A stretch of 64,000 bases of DNA, from positions 124,001 to 188,000 of the forward strand of contig CAVPVW010000002.1 of the NCBI GenBank assembly GCA_963709295.1, in the 5' to 3' direction. The notes beneath the pieces are model-generated. The model had not been told where the DNA came from and ran no database searches. It saw only the letters and a program-made list of their open reading frames with translations. Origin of the DNA: JBGPQJ01 sp963709295 (GTDB lineage: Bacteria; Chloroflexota; Anaerolineae; Anaerolineales; Villigracilaceae). Of the stretch, positions 1 through 7,982 are shown in pieces; the first letter of the stretch is position 1, and each line of letters begins with the position of its first letter. A program made the translations under genes and the position numbers.

Positions 1-448
1 GCCCAAATTGGGCCGCCAGTGAATTGAAAATGCTGATCTGGCCAAGCGCGGACAACGTTGCCATCGGAATGGTCAGGATCAGGGTCCATTTCTCCATCCA
101 TTTTCTGGCCTCGGTGGGATTCTCCTGTTGCATGCGCTGCAAGGAAGGAATGATCGGAACCATCAATTGCAGGATAATCTGGGCAGTGATGTAGGGATAC
201 ACACCCATCGCCAGGATTGAAAACCTGGAGACCGTTCCGCCGGATAGCAGGTCAAGGAACTGGAAGAAGGTCCCGCCGGATTGAGCCAATTGAGCCTGGA
301 GCTGCTCCAGTACGCCGTAGTTAATTCCCGGCACAGGGACATTCGCCGCAAACCGGTAGATCACAAGAATTCCAAGAGTGATCAACAGCTTGCGCCGGAT
401 ATCTTCTGACTTCCAGAGGTAACGCCATGCTGGCCAACTTTTCTTCAT
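1..448 (-). CDS. secY: Preprotein translocase subunit SecY, N-terminal part (cut by the window start)
   Basis: This is the channel-forming subunit of the Sec translocon in the cytoplasmic membrane. The visible 149 codons start MKKSWPAWRYLW and contain the first membrane helix, the plug segment with the VPVPGINYG motif, and a second hydrophobic stretch ending at the window edge. The start at 448 lies 24 bases downstream of the rplO stop, the usual spc-operon position. The reading frame is open throughout. Nothing can be said about the missing C-terminal two thirds. The position next to rplO and the N-terminal motifs make the identification secure. Confidence 0.95.
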   Translation of the reverse strand, partial: MKKSWPAWRYLWKSEDIRRKLLITLGILVIYRFAANVPVPGINYGVLEQLQAQLAQSGGTFFQFLDLLSGGTVSRFSILAMGVYPYITAQIILQLMVPIIPSLQRMQQENPTEARKWMEKWTLILTIPMATLSALGQISIFNSLAAQFG

Positions 449-472
449 GGATATCTCACTTTAGAAGTAGGA

Positions 473-928
473 TTATTCCAGAGGTTCGACCGAACCGCCG
501 GCAGCTTCAATCTTCCGTTTCGCTCCATCGCTGACTCGATGTACCCGGACTTTGAGAGGCATGGTGATCTCACCGCGTCCGAGGATGACCACCGGGTTGC
601 GCGGATCGCGTAATAGGCGTGCGCCGGCAAGGGCTTCAGGGGTTACTTCAGCCTTTTCTTTGAAAGCGGCTGTGAGCTGGTCGAGATTAACCTCATTGTA
701 TTCGACCGTGTTCAGGGGCGAGAAGCCTTCACCTCGGATGAAGGGCAGCCGCCGGTAGAACGGCAGGTTGCCACCCTGGCGGTAAATGTGCCCTCCCTGT
801 CCTGAGCGCGAGCCTTCACCTTTGGTACCGTGACCGGCGGTTTTGCCCTGTCCGGCGGAGATACCACGGCCGACGCGCTTGCGGTTCTTCTTTGAACCGG
901 GGTTGGGATTAAGATCGTGAAGTTTCAT
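473..928 (-). CDS. rplO: 50S ribosomal protein L15
   Basis: L15 is a late-assembling protein of the large ribosomal subunit that binds 23S rRNA. The 151-residue product has the family N-terminus MKLHDLNPNPGSKKNRKRVGRG, a glycine- and basic-rich tail of about 50 residues, and the globular C-terminal domain. The length is normal for bacteria. It sits between rpmD (9 bases upstream) and secY (24 bases downstream), as in the standard spc operon. Nothing unusual is seen. Confidence 0.97.
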   Translation of the reverse strand: MKLHDLNPNPGSKKNRKRVGRGISAGQGKTAGHGTKGEGSRSGQGGHIYRQGGNLPFYRRLPFIRGEGFSPLNTVEYNEVNLDQLTAAFKEKAEVTPEALAGARLLRDPRNPVVILGRGEITMPLKVRVHRVSDGAKRKIEAAGGSVEPLE

Positions 929-937
929 CGTTCGTTC

Positions 938-1132
938 CTACTCTTCAACCTTTAACAGGTGAATGATCTTGGTGATCATCCCGCGTACGGCAGGAGAATC
1001 ATTAATTTCCACTGTTTGATGCATGCGTCGCAAGCCAAGGGCCTTGACGGTCCGTTTCTGAACCTCGGTATAGCCAATCGGACTCCTGACCAGAGTGACG
1101 CGCACCGTTTTCTTTTCTGATTTCTTAGGCAT
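938..1132 (-). CDS. rpmD: 50S ribosomal protein L30
   Basis: L30 is a small 23S rRNA-binding protein. The product of 64 residues begins MPKKSEKKTVRVTLVRSPIG and carries the family core SPIGYTEVQKRTVKALGLRRMHQ. A longer open frame to 1225 exists, but the start at 1132 fits the family length and overlaps the 3' end of rpsE by eight bases, which implies translational coupling. The first few lysine-rich residues are an extension relative to the shortest L30 proteins. Confidence 0.95.
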   Translation of the reverse strand: MPKKSEKKTVRVTLVRSPIGYTEVQKRTVKALGLRRMHQTVEINDSPAVRGMITKIIHLLKVEE

Positions 1133-1664
1133 GCTTCCTCCGTTCCCAGAATGGAACCAGCTCCTCCACTGCCTTTCCACGCCGGGCTGCTTCCTCCGCC
1201 GGGGATTTAAGTTGATCCAGCGCATCGAACGTCGCCATCACGCCGTTCAACACATTCGAGGAGCCAAGGGATTTGGTCAGGATATCGCGCACACCCGCTG
1301 CTTCGAGCACGGCACGCACACCCCCTGCCGCGATAACACCCGTACCGGCGGAGGCTGGCTTGAGCAACACCCTCGATCCAGCCACCTTGCCGATGACTTC
1401 ATGAGGGATGGTTGTTCCAGCCAAGAACACCTTGCGCAGGTCCTTGCGGGCGCGTTCGGACGCCTTACGCATCGCATCCGGCACCGCATTGGCTTTGCCA
1501 ATACCCATGCCTACTTTTCCGTTATTGTCACCGATCACAACAGTCACGCGGAACTGGAAGCGGCGACCGCCCTTGACCACTTTGGCCACACGCGCGATCT
1601 CAATGACACGCTCGTCAAAGGGTTGTTCCTGTGAGGTTAATTCAGTTTTTCCGAAGTCCGACAT
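1125..1664 (-). CDS. rpsE: 30S ribosomal protein S5
   Basis: S5 lies near the decoding centre and is linked to translational accuracy and mRNA helicase activity. The 179-residue product has the dsRBD-like N-terminal S5 domain (FDERVIEIARVAKVVKGGRRF) and the C-terminal S5 fold (VLLKPASAGTGVIAAGGVR). I chose ATG 1664 because GGAG lies six bases upstream; a GTG four codons further up has no such support. It overlaps the start of rpmD and follows rplR by 18 bases. Confidence 0.97.
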   Translation of the reverse strand: MSDFGKTELTSQEQPFDERVIEIARVAKVVKGGRRFQFRVTVVIGDNNGKVGMGIGKANAVPDAMRKASERARKDLRKVFLAGTTIPHEVIGKVAGSRVLLKPASAGTGVIAAGGVRAVLEAAGVRDILTKSLGSSNVLNGVMATFDALDQLKSPAEEAARRGKAVEELVPFWERRKHA

Positions 1665-1682
1665 AGTTTTCTCCACTGGGAG

Positions 1683-2048
1683 CTAGAATTGCAAACCGCC
1701 TTCGCGTGCGCCGTCAGCCAGAGCCTTGACCCGGCCAGTGTAGCGGAATCCGCCACGGTCGAAAACGACTGTTTCAATGCCCTTGTTCTTGGCGCGCTCA
1801 GCGACAGCCTTGCCAACCATGCGGGCTTGTTCGATTTTCTTTTTGCCTTTGACCTTCTTGCGCAGTTCTGTATCGATGGTCGAGGCCGACACAAGTGTCC
1901 GGCCGTCCATGTCGTCAATCACCTGGGCATAGATCTCACTGGTGCTGCGGAAAACACTCAAGCGAGGTCTGCCGGTTGCGCCAAAAACGGTCTTGCGAAC
2001 ACGGACATGACGCCGTTCGCGAGCTACTGAACGAGAATTGGGAGTCAT
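1683..2048 (-). CDS. rplR: 50S ribosomal protein L18
   Basis: L18 binds 5S rRNA and helps place it in the central protuberance of the large subunit. The 121-residue product shows the basic N-terminus (RERRHVRVRKTVFG), the conserved RPRLSVFRS segment, and the C-terminal FDRGGFRYTGRVKALADGAREGGLQF. Length and position between rplF and rpsE are standard. Only three bases separate its start from the rplF stop. Confidence 0.97.
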   Translation of the reverse strand: MTPNSRSVARERRHVRVRKTVFGATGRPRLSVFRSTSEIYAQVIDDMDGRTLVSASTIDTELRKKVKGKKKIEQARMVGKAVAERAKNKGIETVVFDRGGFRYTGRVKALADGAREGGLQF

Positions 2049-2051
2049 GGT

Positions 2052-2600
2052 TTACGCCTTTGCTTTCCCGGATTTACCAGCCTTGCGGCGAATCCGTTCG
2101 CCCTTGTAGTGCAGGCCTTTCCCCTTGTAAGGTTCCGGCGGGCGGACCTTGCGGATGTCCGAAGCGGTCTGGCCGACCTGTTCCTTGTCATGACCCATCA
2201 CCTTCACCTGGCGGGTCTTCAGGTCCACATCGAAGGAAATGCCGGCCGGGGGGTCAATCCTCACCGGGTGCGAGTAGCCCACATGAAGGACGAGAGTTTT
2301 TCCATCCATTTCACCGCGGTAACCCACGCCATCTATTTCGAGAATGTTCTCAAAACCCTTGTGGACTCCAAAAATCATATTATTAATAACTGCGCGGGTT
2401 GTACCATGCAGCGCGCGCTGGGCGGGGGCATTGGATTTACGGGTGATGTTGATCTGCCCGTCTTCCAGAGAAATGCCAATCAAAGGTGAGAAGGTGCGCT
2501 GAAGTTCCCCTTTGGGACCTTTCACGCGGACATTCGACCCTTTCACATCCACCTGCACGCCGGCTGGAACAGCCACTGGCAAGCGACCAATACGAGACAC
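2052..2600 (-). CDS. rplF: 50S ribosomal protein L6
   Basis: L6 binds 23S rRNA near the factor-binding centre. The 182-residue product starts (G/M)SRIGRLPVAVPAGV and has the two homologous L6 domains, ending with the conserved segment VRPPEPYKGKGLHYKGERIRRK. I chose GTG 2600 rather than the upstream codon at 2621 because a strong AGGAGGT lies six bases before it and the family begins with SRIG. The segment upstream of this start overlaps the rpsH stop at 2615. Confidence 0.96.
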   Translation of the reverse strand: MSRIGRLPVAVPAGVQVDVKGSNVRVKGPKGELQRTFSPLIGISLEDGQINITRKSNAPAQRALHGTTRAVINNMIFGVHKGFENILEIDGVGYRGEMDGKTLVLHVGYSHPVRIDPPAGISFDVDLKTRQVKVMGHDKEQVGQTASDIRKVRPPEPYKGKGLHYKGERIRRKAGKSGKAKA

Positions 2601-2614
2601 GGCGATACCTCCTG

Positions 2615-3028
2615 CTACCAAACTTTACAAATAATTTCGCCACCGACACCCAGCTGGCGGGCACGTTGCCCCGTCATTACGCCTTTGGGGGTCGAGAGGA
2701 TGGCCACACCGACACCGGAAAGAACCCAGGGGATGTCCTGTTTCTTGGTGTAAACGCGGCGCCCCGGGCGGCTGATGCGGACGAGATTGGTCAAGACCGG
2801 TTTGCGCGTTCGGCGTTCACCGATGTACTTGATCTTGACGCGCAATACCATCTGCCCCGGCTTCTCGCCCTCCGCGGCTTCCACATTTTCCAGGTAACCC
2901 TCTTCCTTCAGGATCTTGGCGATTTCCGCTTTGACCTTGGAGTGGGGCATGGCTACCAACGCCTGACCAGCCATCGCACCGTTACGGATGCGGGTCAGCA
3001 TATCTGCAATAGGATCAGTTACACTCAT
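2615..3028 (-). CDS. rpsH: 30S ribosomal protein S8
   Basis: S8 is a primary 16S rRNA-binding protein, and in E. coli it is the autogenous repressor of the spc operon. The 137-residue product begins MSVTDPIADMLTRIRNG and ends with the conserved STPKGVMTGQRARQLGVGGE core. It follows rpsN by 18 bases. Nothing irregular is seen. Confidence 0.97.
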   Translation of the reverse strand: MSVTDPIADMLTRIRNGAMAGQALVAMPHSKVKAEIAKILKEEGYLENVEAAEGEKPGQMVLRVKIKYIGERRTRKPVLTNLVRISRPGRRVYTKKQDIPWVLSGVGVAILSTPKGVMTGQRARQLGVGGEIICKVW

Positions 3029-3046
3029 GCTATCACCTCTATCCGG

Positions 3047-3229
3047 CTACCAGGACGACTTCATGACGCCGGGGATTTTGCCTTCCAACGCCATTTCACG
3101 GAAGCAGATACGGCACAGACCGAAACGGCGGATGTACCCACGAGGGCGGCCGCACTTGGTGCAGCGATTGCGCACCCGTCCTGCATATTTTCGCCGGGTT
3201 TCACGATAAGACATGCATTTCTTCGCCAT
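3047..3229 (-). CDS. rpsN: 30S ribosomal protein S14, zinc-binding type
   Basis: S14 sits in the head of the small subunit. This is the short, zinc-binding form (60 residues), with the two cysteine pairs CTKC and CRIC spaced by the conserved GRPRGYIRRFGL. The zinc form (sometimes called rpsZ) is the ordinary version in Gram-positive bacteria and Chloroflexota. It lies between rplE (three bases) and rpsH. Confidence 0.97.
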   Translation of the reverse strand: MAKKCMSYRETRRKYAGRVRNRCTKCGRPRGYIRRFGLCRICFREMALEGKIPGVMKSSW

Positions 3230-3232
3230 AAA

Positions 3233-3773
3233 TTATGCTTCCTTCCTGAATGGCATTCCGAGCAATTGTAAAAGGACTCTGGCCAGTTCATCCGACTGGG
3301 CGGTGGTCACGATCGTGATCTCGAGCCCTCGAAGTTTGTCGATTTTGTCATACTCGACCTCCGGAAAGACCAATTGGTCCCGGAGTCCAAGCGTGTAATT
3401 GCCGCGGCCATCCAGTTTGGGCGAGACCCCTCGGAAATCGCGCACGCGTGGCAGGGCAACATTCAGCAGACGGTCAACGAAATCCCACATGCGCTCGCCG
3501 CGCAGGGTCACCTTGGTGCCGATGATCTGGCCTTCGCGAAGCTTGAAGTTCGCAATGCTCTTGCGCGCCTTGGTTTGGATCGGTTTCTGGCCAGTGATGG
3601 TCATCAGGTCAGTGGACGCTGCCTCCAACACCTTGGGATTCTCTCGCTTCTCCCAGGCCGATATTTACGATCACTTTTTCGATGCGCGGGATCTCCATGA
3701 CGTTTTTCAGGCCAAAAGCCTTCATCAACGCAGGAGCCACTTCATTTTGATACTTGACTTTCATTTTTCTCAT
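3233..3773 (-). CDS. rplE: 50S ribosomal protein L5 (reading frame broken by an indel)
   Basis: L5 binds 5S rRNA and contacts P-site tRNA. The N-terminal part begins MRKMKVKYQNEVAPALMKAF and runs into NIGLGEAR; the C-terminal part resumes as NPKVLEAASTDL and ends normally at 3233. The two halves are in different frames. The switch is at about 3638-3645, and a net loss of two bases restores the family spacing GEA-x-x-N-x-K. Corrected length is 180 residues, normal for L5. Because L5 is essential and both halves are well conserved, I treat this as a sequence error. The start at 3773 has GGAG nine bases upstream; ATG 3764 is an alternative. Confidence 0.93.
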
Positions 3774-3796
3774 ATTCACGCTCTCCGAAAGCAGGC

Positions 3797-4129
3797 CTAG
3801 TCGATCGTCGCCTGGCAGTTTTTGCAGACTCGATGCACGCCAGCTTCATCGCGAGTGATGCCTACGCGGACGGGCTTGCTGCACTTGGGACATACCAGCA
3901 TCACATTGGAGATGCTGACCGGACCTTCGTACTTGATGCGCCCAGGATCCATTTTCCGACCGCCTTTGGTCTGCACTTGTTTCTGGTGCTTGGTACGAAT
4001 ATTGACACCCTGGACTGCGATGAGGCGCTCCTCAGGGAAGACATTAATGACTTCCCCGCGCTTCCCCTTGTCATCCTGGCGTCCGGTGATCACTTCTACG
4101 GTATCGCCTTTGCGAATTTTGACTTTCAT
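3797..4129 (-). CDS. rplX: 50S ribosomal protein L24
   Basis: L24 initiates large-subunit assembly and sits near the peptide exit tunnel. The 110-residue product begins MKVKIRKGDTVEVITGRQDDKGKRG, the KOW-type RNA-binding motif, and has a C-terminal cysteine pair (CPKC) with a second pair formed by the later C-x2-C (CKNC), so a zinc-binding tail is likely, as in several Gram-positive-type L24 proteins. It lies between rplN and rplE. Confidence 0.96.
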   Translation of the reverse strand: MKVKIRKGDTVEVITGRQDDKGKRGEVINVFPEERLIAVQGVNIRTKHQKQVQTKGGRKMDPGRIKYEGPVSISNVMLVCPKCSKPVRVGITRDEAGVHRVCKNCQATID

Positions 4130-4149
4130 TATTTTCGCTCCTGTGCTGG

Positions 4150-4521
4150 CTAAAGGACTTCCGGAGCCAGCGAAACAATTTTCATGAAGCCCTTTTCGCG
4201 CAATTCACGCGCAACAGGACCAAAAATACGACTGCCCTTCGGGTTTTGGCCATCGGCATCCAGAATGACCGCGGCATTATCGTCGAAGCGGACCGTGGAA
4301 CCGTCCTCGCGGCGCCATTCTTTCGCGCAGCGGACGATGACCGCCTTGACCACTTCGCTTTTCTTTACCGAACCCTGCGGAGCCGCTGACTTGACGGTGG
4401 CAACCACCACGTCCCCGATGCGGCCGTACCTGCGGGTCGATCCGCCGATCACATGGATGACCAGCAGCTCACGGGCCCCGGTATTATCCGCAACCTTGAG
4501 TCGAGATTCCTGCTGGATCAT
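4150..4521 (-). CDS. rplN: 50S ribosomal protein L14
   Basis: L14 is a highly conserved 23S rRNA-binding protein at the subunit interface. The product of 123 residues starts MIQQESRLKVADNTGAREL and contains the family signature region (VVKAVIVRCAKEWRREDGS). It is in the same open frame as the apparent S17 coding region upstream, giving a pseudo-fusion, but its own start at 4521 is preceded by GGAGG seven bases upstream, and an S17 stop in a neighbouring frame lies two bases before the ATG. I therefore annotate it as a separate gene. Confidence 0.96.
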   Translation of the reverse strand: MIQQESRLKVADNTGARELLVIHVIGGSTRRYGRIGDVVVATVKSAAPQGSVKKSEVVKAVIVRCAKEWRREDGSTVRFDDNAAVILDADGQNPKGSRIFGPVARELREKGFMKIVSLAPEVL

Positions 4522-4523
4522 GG

Positions 4524-4791
4524 CTAAGCCTCCACCGTCACGGTCTTGGTTTCCTTCTTCAGGATTGATTTCGACAACCCAGCGCTTTTCGCGTGAAAGC
4601 GGGCGACTTTCCACGATCTGGACTTGATCGCCAACCTGGCAGCCCAGCTCATCATGAGCCTTGAAGCGCTTGCTGGTGTGGATGACCTTGCGGTAAAGAG
4701 GGTGCCGGTAGGTTCTGGAAATCTCCACAACGACGGTCTTTGTCATTTTATTGCTGGTCACGACGCCAGTCATTCGACGACGAGTATTCAT
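4524..4791 (-). CDS. rpsQ: 30S ribosomal protein S17 (frame broken near its 3' end)
   Basis: S17 is a primary 16S rRNA-binding protein. The product begins MNTRRRMTGVVTSNKMTKTV and has the conserved SRPLSREKRWVVEI. After that the original frame runs on into rplN, but the +1-shifted frame reads LKKETKTVTVEA and then stops at TAG 4524-4526, which looks like a normal S17 C-terminus. One surplus base at about 4563-4571 would explain it. Corrected length is 88 residues. Its ATG overlaps the rpmC stop as ATGA. A genuine S17-L14 fusion is the less likely alternative. Confidence 0.9.
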
Positions 4792-4994
4792 GCTGCACCT
4801 TCCTTCTTGACCGGTTTCTGGTTCAAGATGGTCTCCATCCGTGCGATATCGCGGCGGATAATCCGCAGACGGCTGGTATCGGTTAACTGTCCCGTGACCT
4901 GCTGGAAGCGCAGCTTCATCAACTCTTCACGGGCGTCCGCCAACTTGCGAGTAATTTCATCGGCGGTCAGGTCAAATAATTCCTTCGACTTCAT
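4788..4994 (-). CDS. rpmC: 50S ribosomal protein L29
   Basis: L29 is a small helical protein at the tunnel exit where signal recognition particle and trigger factor dock. The 68-residue product shows LFDLTADEITRKLADAREELMKLRFQ, the family core. It follows rplP by three bases and overlaps rpsQ by four (ATGA), so it is tightly coupled. Confidence 0.96.
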   Translation of the reverse strand: MKSKELFDLTADEITRKLADAREELMKLRFQQVTGQLTDTSRLRIIRRDIARMETILNQKPVKKEGAA

Positions 4995-4997
4995 GCT

Positions 4998-5423
4998 TTA
5001 CTCTCCTGCCACCAGATCACGGCGATTGACGATCTTTGTTCTGATGGAGAACTTGTATTGCGCCATCTTCAAGGCCTTCAGCGCTTCCGTTTCATCCATG
5101 CCGCCGACTTCGAACATAATCCGACCCGGCTTGACCACAGCCACGTAGTATTCCACATTGCCTTTGCCGGAACCCATGCGGGTTTCAGGTGGTTTGTGGG
5201 TATAAGGCTTGGCAGGAAAGATTTTGATCCACACCTTGCCGCGGCGCTTCATTTCACGAACAATGGCGCGGCGGGCTGCCTCGATCTGGCGGGCGGTCAC
5301 CCAACCAGGTTCCAGGGCCTGAAGGCCGTATTCACCGAAGCTGACTTGCGCTCCACGCAGAGCTTTGCCTCGCATGCGGCCGCGCATCTGCTTTCGCCAC
5401 TTTACACGTTTTGGCATTAACAT
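4998..5423 (-). CDS. rplP: 50S ribosomal protein L16
   Basis: L16 is needed for the architecture of the aminoacyl-tRNA site. The 141-residue product begins MLMPKRVKWRKQMRGRMRG and has the conserved GSGKGNVEYYVAVVKPGRIMFE. The ATG at 5423 has GAGG eight bases upstream; a second ATG two codons in is possible. Position between rpsC and rpmC is standard. Confidence 0.97.
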   Translation of the reverse strand: MLMPKRVKWRKQMRGRMRGKALRGAQVSFGEYGLQALEPGWVTARQIEAARRAIVREMKRRGKVWIKIFPAKPYTHKPPETRMGSGKGNVEYYVAVVKPGRIMFEVGGMDETEALKALKMAQYKFSIRTKIVNRRDLVAGE

Positions 5424-5459
5424 AGCAATTTCCTCACTTTGCAGGCTTCTCAGGCGCAG

Positions 5460-6140
5460 CTATTCGCTGACGTAAACGCCTTCGGTAGCCTCGGCTTTTT
5501 CTTCGATTTCCTGCTTCATCTCACCCTTATACACCCACACCTTGACGCCGATGCGTCCGTAGGTGGTCAGGGCTTCCGCGCGCGAGAACTCAATGTCTGC
5601 ACGCAAAGTTTGCAAAGGGACACGGCCTTCACGCAGCCAGACGGTGCGCGCCATTTCAGCGCCTGCCAGGCGGCCGGCGACTTCGATCTTGATGCCGCCT
5701 GCACCCTGGCGCATGGCTTGTTGGATGGCACGCTTCATGGCACGCCTATACGCAATTCGGCGCTCAAGCTGGTCGGCGATATTGTGAGCGACCAGAAAGG
5801 CATCCGTATCGGGTGCAGAAATTTCCTTGATGTCAAGGTCGACCTTTTTGCCGACCAATTCCTGCAGGCTCTCACGGATTTTCTTAATGCCTTCGCCTTT
5901 GCGGCCGATCAACAAGCCGGGCTTGGCGGTGTAGACGCTGACCTTCACCTTGCCGGGAAAGCGTTCTACATCGATGCGGGAAACGCCCGCCTTGGTGGAT
6001 GATTTGCCCAGGATCAGCTTGCGGATCTTGAAATCCTGACCGAGCTGTTCGCGATATTGCGCACCCTCGGCAAACCATCGGCCTGACCAGCCGCGGGTGA
6101 CATTAAGACGAAAACCTACAGGATGTACTTTACGACCCAT
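5460..6140 (-). CDS. rpsC: 30S ribosomal protein S3
   Basis: S3 lies at the mRNA entry tunnel and contributes to ribosomal helicase activity. The product of 226 residues begins MGRKVHPVGFRLNVTRGW and has the type-2 KH domain (VYTAKPGLLIGRKGEGIKKI) and the S3 C-terminal domain (GRLAGAEMARTVWLREGR). I chose ATG 6140 because GGAG lies five bases upstream and the family begins with MG(Q/R)KVHP; the open frame extends 37 codons further upstream without support. Confidence 0.97.
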   Translation of the reverse strand: MGRKVHPVGFRLNVTRGWSGRWFAEGAQYREQLGQDFKIRKLILGKSSTKAGVSRIDVERFPGKVKVSVYTAKPGLLIGRKGEGIKKIRESLQELVGKKVDLDIKEISAPDTDAFLVAHNIADQLERRIAYRRAMKRAIQQAMRQGAGGIKIEVAGRLAGAEMARTVWLREGRVPLQTLRADIEFSRAEALTTYGRIGVKVWVYKGEMKQEIEEKAEATEGVYVSE

Positions 6141-6160
6141 AATATCTCCTTCGATTCCTA

Positions 6161-6502
6161 CTAAGCGGCGCGCTCGCGCAAAACAATGGTGACGTGGGAC
6201 GAACGCCGTAATAACGGCTTGAAACGACCACGGGCACCGAAGCGGCGCCACTTGCGGGTGGGAGCTTCATTTGCAAAAACCGTTGCCACAACCAGATCAT
6301 CGCGGCTGACGCCAAAGTTCTCTTCTGCATTCGCGATGGCGGAAGTCAAGAGCTTGTGCACCGGCACAGCCGCCCGTTTGGGGGTGTAGCGTAAAATATC
6401 GAGCGCCTCGTTGGCTCCTTTGCCGCGAATTTGGTCAATGACCAGGCGCACCTTTTGGGCAGGGACAGAGAGATGGCTCAAATGAGCACGATAGTCGGCC
6501 AT
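6161..6502 (-). CDS. rplV: 50S ribosomal protein L22
   Basis: L22 lines the peptide exit tunnel, and its extended loop is a known macrolide-resistance site. The 113-residue product has the family pattern (LSVPAQKVRLVIDQIRGK) and a beta-hairpin loop ending PTRKWRRFGARGR. It is close to normal length. It starts three bases after the rpsS stop. Confidence 0.97.
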   Translation of the reverse strand: MADYRAHLSHLSVPAQKVRLVIDQIRGKGANEALDILRYTPKRAAVPVHKLLTSAIANAEENFGVSRDDLVVATVFANEAPTRKWRRFGARGRFKPLLRRSSHVTIVLRERAA

Positions 6503-6506
6503 GGCT

Positions 6507-6803
6507 CTATTCTCCTGCAGCCTTGGTGGTGGTCGTGGCCTTCTCAGCCGTCACATGACCGCGGAATGTGCGGGTCGGAGCGAACTCGCCCAGCCGGTGC
6601 CCCACCATGTTCTCGGTGACGTAGATCGGCACATGACGGCGTCCATCGTGAACGGCAACCGTATGTCCCACCATCTGGGGGAAAATCACGCTCGCGCGAC
6701 TCCACGTGCGGATAACTTTCTTTTCACCGCGCTGGTTCATGGCTTCGATTTTCTTGAGCAGTTTCGGGTCAATGAAAGGACCCTTCTTCAATGATCTTGA
6801 CAT
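6507..6803 (-). CDS. rpsS: 30S ribosomal protein S19
   Basis: S19 is in the head of the small subunit and contacts tRNA and S13. The 98-residue product begins MSRSLKKGPFIDPKLLKKIE and has the signature MVGHTVAVHDGRRHVPIYVTENMVGHRLGEF. Length and position between rplB and rplV are standard. Confidence 0.98.
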   Translation of the reverse strand: MSRSLKKGPFIDPKLLKKIEAMNQRGEKKVIRTWSRASVIFPQMVGHTVAVHDGRRHVPIYVTENMVGHRLGEFAPTRTFRGHVTAEKATTTTKAAGE

Positions 6804-6833
6804 AGTATCGTACCTCGCTTACCTGTTCGGCGC

Positions 6834-7670
6834 CTAACGGTTGGTCTTGCTGCGGCGGCGCACGATGAACTTATCCGTGGTCTTGTTGCGGCGAGTCTTG
6901 TAACCCAGCGTGGGCTTGCCCCATGGAGAGCGGGGACCCGGCTTGCCGATCGGCTGACGGCCTTCGCCGCCACCATGCGGGTGGTCTCGTGGGGACATGG
7001 CTGAACCGCGGACGGTCGGGCGGATGCCCATGTGGCGCTTGCGGCCTGCCTTACCCAGCTTGATGTTGCTGTGATCGAGGTTGCCGACCTGCCCGATGGT
7101 CGCATAGCACTTCTGGGGGATCAGGCGAACCTCCCCGGAGGGCATGCGGATCTGAGCAAATTCGCCTTCCTTGGCGATCAACTGGGCGGCGGTTCCGGCG
7201 GAGCGTACTAGCTGTCCGCCTTTGCCTTCCTTCACCTCAATGTTGTGCACCTGTGACCCTACAGGGATGTTGGAGATGGGCATGCAATTTCCGGTGCGGA
7301 TTTCAGCCTGCGCGCTGGTGATCACGGTGTCGCCCACCTTCAGTCCAATGGGTGCAAGGATGTAACGCTTCTCACCATCTGCATAGTGCAAAAGGGCTAG
7401 GCGTGCCGTGCGGTTGGGATCGTATTCGATCGCAGCAACCTTCGCGGGGATATTCACCTTGTTGCGCTTGAAATCCACAATACGGATGTTTCTCCGCGCC
7501 CCGCCGCCCTGATGGCGGACGGTCACACGTCCATAGGAATTACGCCCGCCTTGCCGGCGGAGCGGAAGGATCAGCGAGCGTTCGGGAGTATCCTTCGTAA
7601 TTTCATCGAAGGTATAACCTGTCATCCCGCGCTGACCAGGAGTTGTCGGTTTATACTTTTTAATCGCCAT
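6834..7670 (-). CDS. rplB: 50S ribosomal protein L2
   Basis: L2 is needed for subunit joining and peptidyl transfer. The 278-residue product begins MAIKKYKPTTPGQRGMTGY, and the C-terminal signature RGSAMSPRDHPHGGGEGR includes the conserved histidine tied to peptidyl transferase function. Its start overlaps the rplW stop as TAATG, so the two genes are translationally coupled. Confidence 0.98.
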   Translation of the reverse strand: MAIKKYKPTTPGQRGMTGYTFDEITKDTPERSLILPLRRQGGRNSYGRVTVRHQGGGARRNIRIVDFKRNKVNIPAKVAAIEYDPNRTARLALLHYADGEKRYILAPIGLKVGDTVITSAQAEIRTGNCMPISNIPVGSQVHNIEVKEGKGGQLVRSAGTAAQLIAKEGEFAQIRMPSGEVRLIPQKCYATIGQVGNLDHSNIKLGKAGRKRHMGIRPTVRGSAMSPRDHPHGGGEGRQPIGKPGPRSPWGKPTLGYKTRRNKTTDKFIVRRRSKTNR

Positions 7671-7972
7671 TACTTCACCCCTTCGAACATTTCAAGGGTC
7701 TCGCCGGCAGCCAGCGTAATCACGGCTTTTTTATAACCGGGGCGGCGAATCATCAATCGACGACTCTTCGCCCGGCGCCCGCGCTTGGCAGCGGTGTTGA
7801 TGATATTAACACTGAGGACCTTCTTATCCAGAAGCTGTTCAACAGCATCCTTGACCATGGTCTTGGTGGCATCCTCAGCGACTTCGAACGTATATTGATT
7901 GTGTTTGCCTGTCTGGTAGCTCGTTTTTTCAGTGACCAACGGGCGGCGGAGTACTTCATAAATAGTAGTCAT
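7670..7972 (-). CDS. rplW: 50S ribosomal protein L23
   Basis: L23 is the docking site for trigger factor and SRP at the tunnel exit. The 100-residue product begins MTTIYEVLRRPLVTEKTSY, the family N-terminus, and ends with the usual GYKKAVITLAAGETLEMFEG. It follows rplD by ten bases. Confidence 0.97.
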   Translation of the reverse strand: MTTIYEVLRRPLVTEKTSYQTGKHNQYTFEVAEDATKTMVKDAVEQLLDKKVLSVNIINTAAKRGRRAKSRRLMIRRPGYKKAVITLAAGETLEMFEGVK

Positions 7973-7982
7973 CGCTGTCCTC

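Noticed and set aside
2486..3271. 261-codon open frame on the plus strand opposite the rplF, rpsH and rpsN genes
   Set aside because: The minus strand carries well-identified ribosomal genes with SDs here; the plus-strand frame has no RBS and no recognisable protein.
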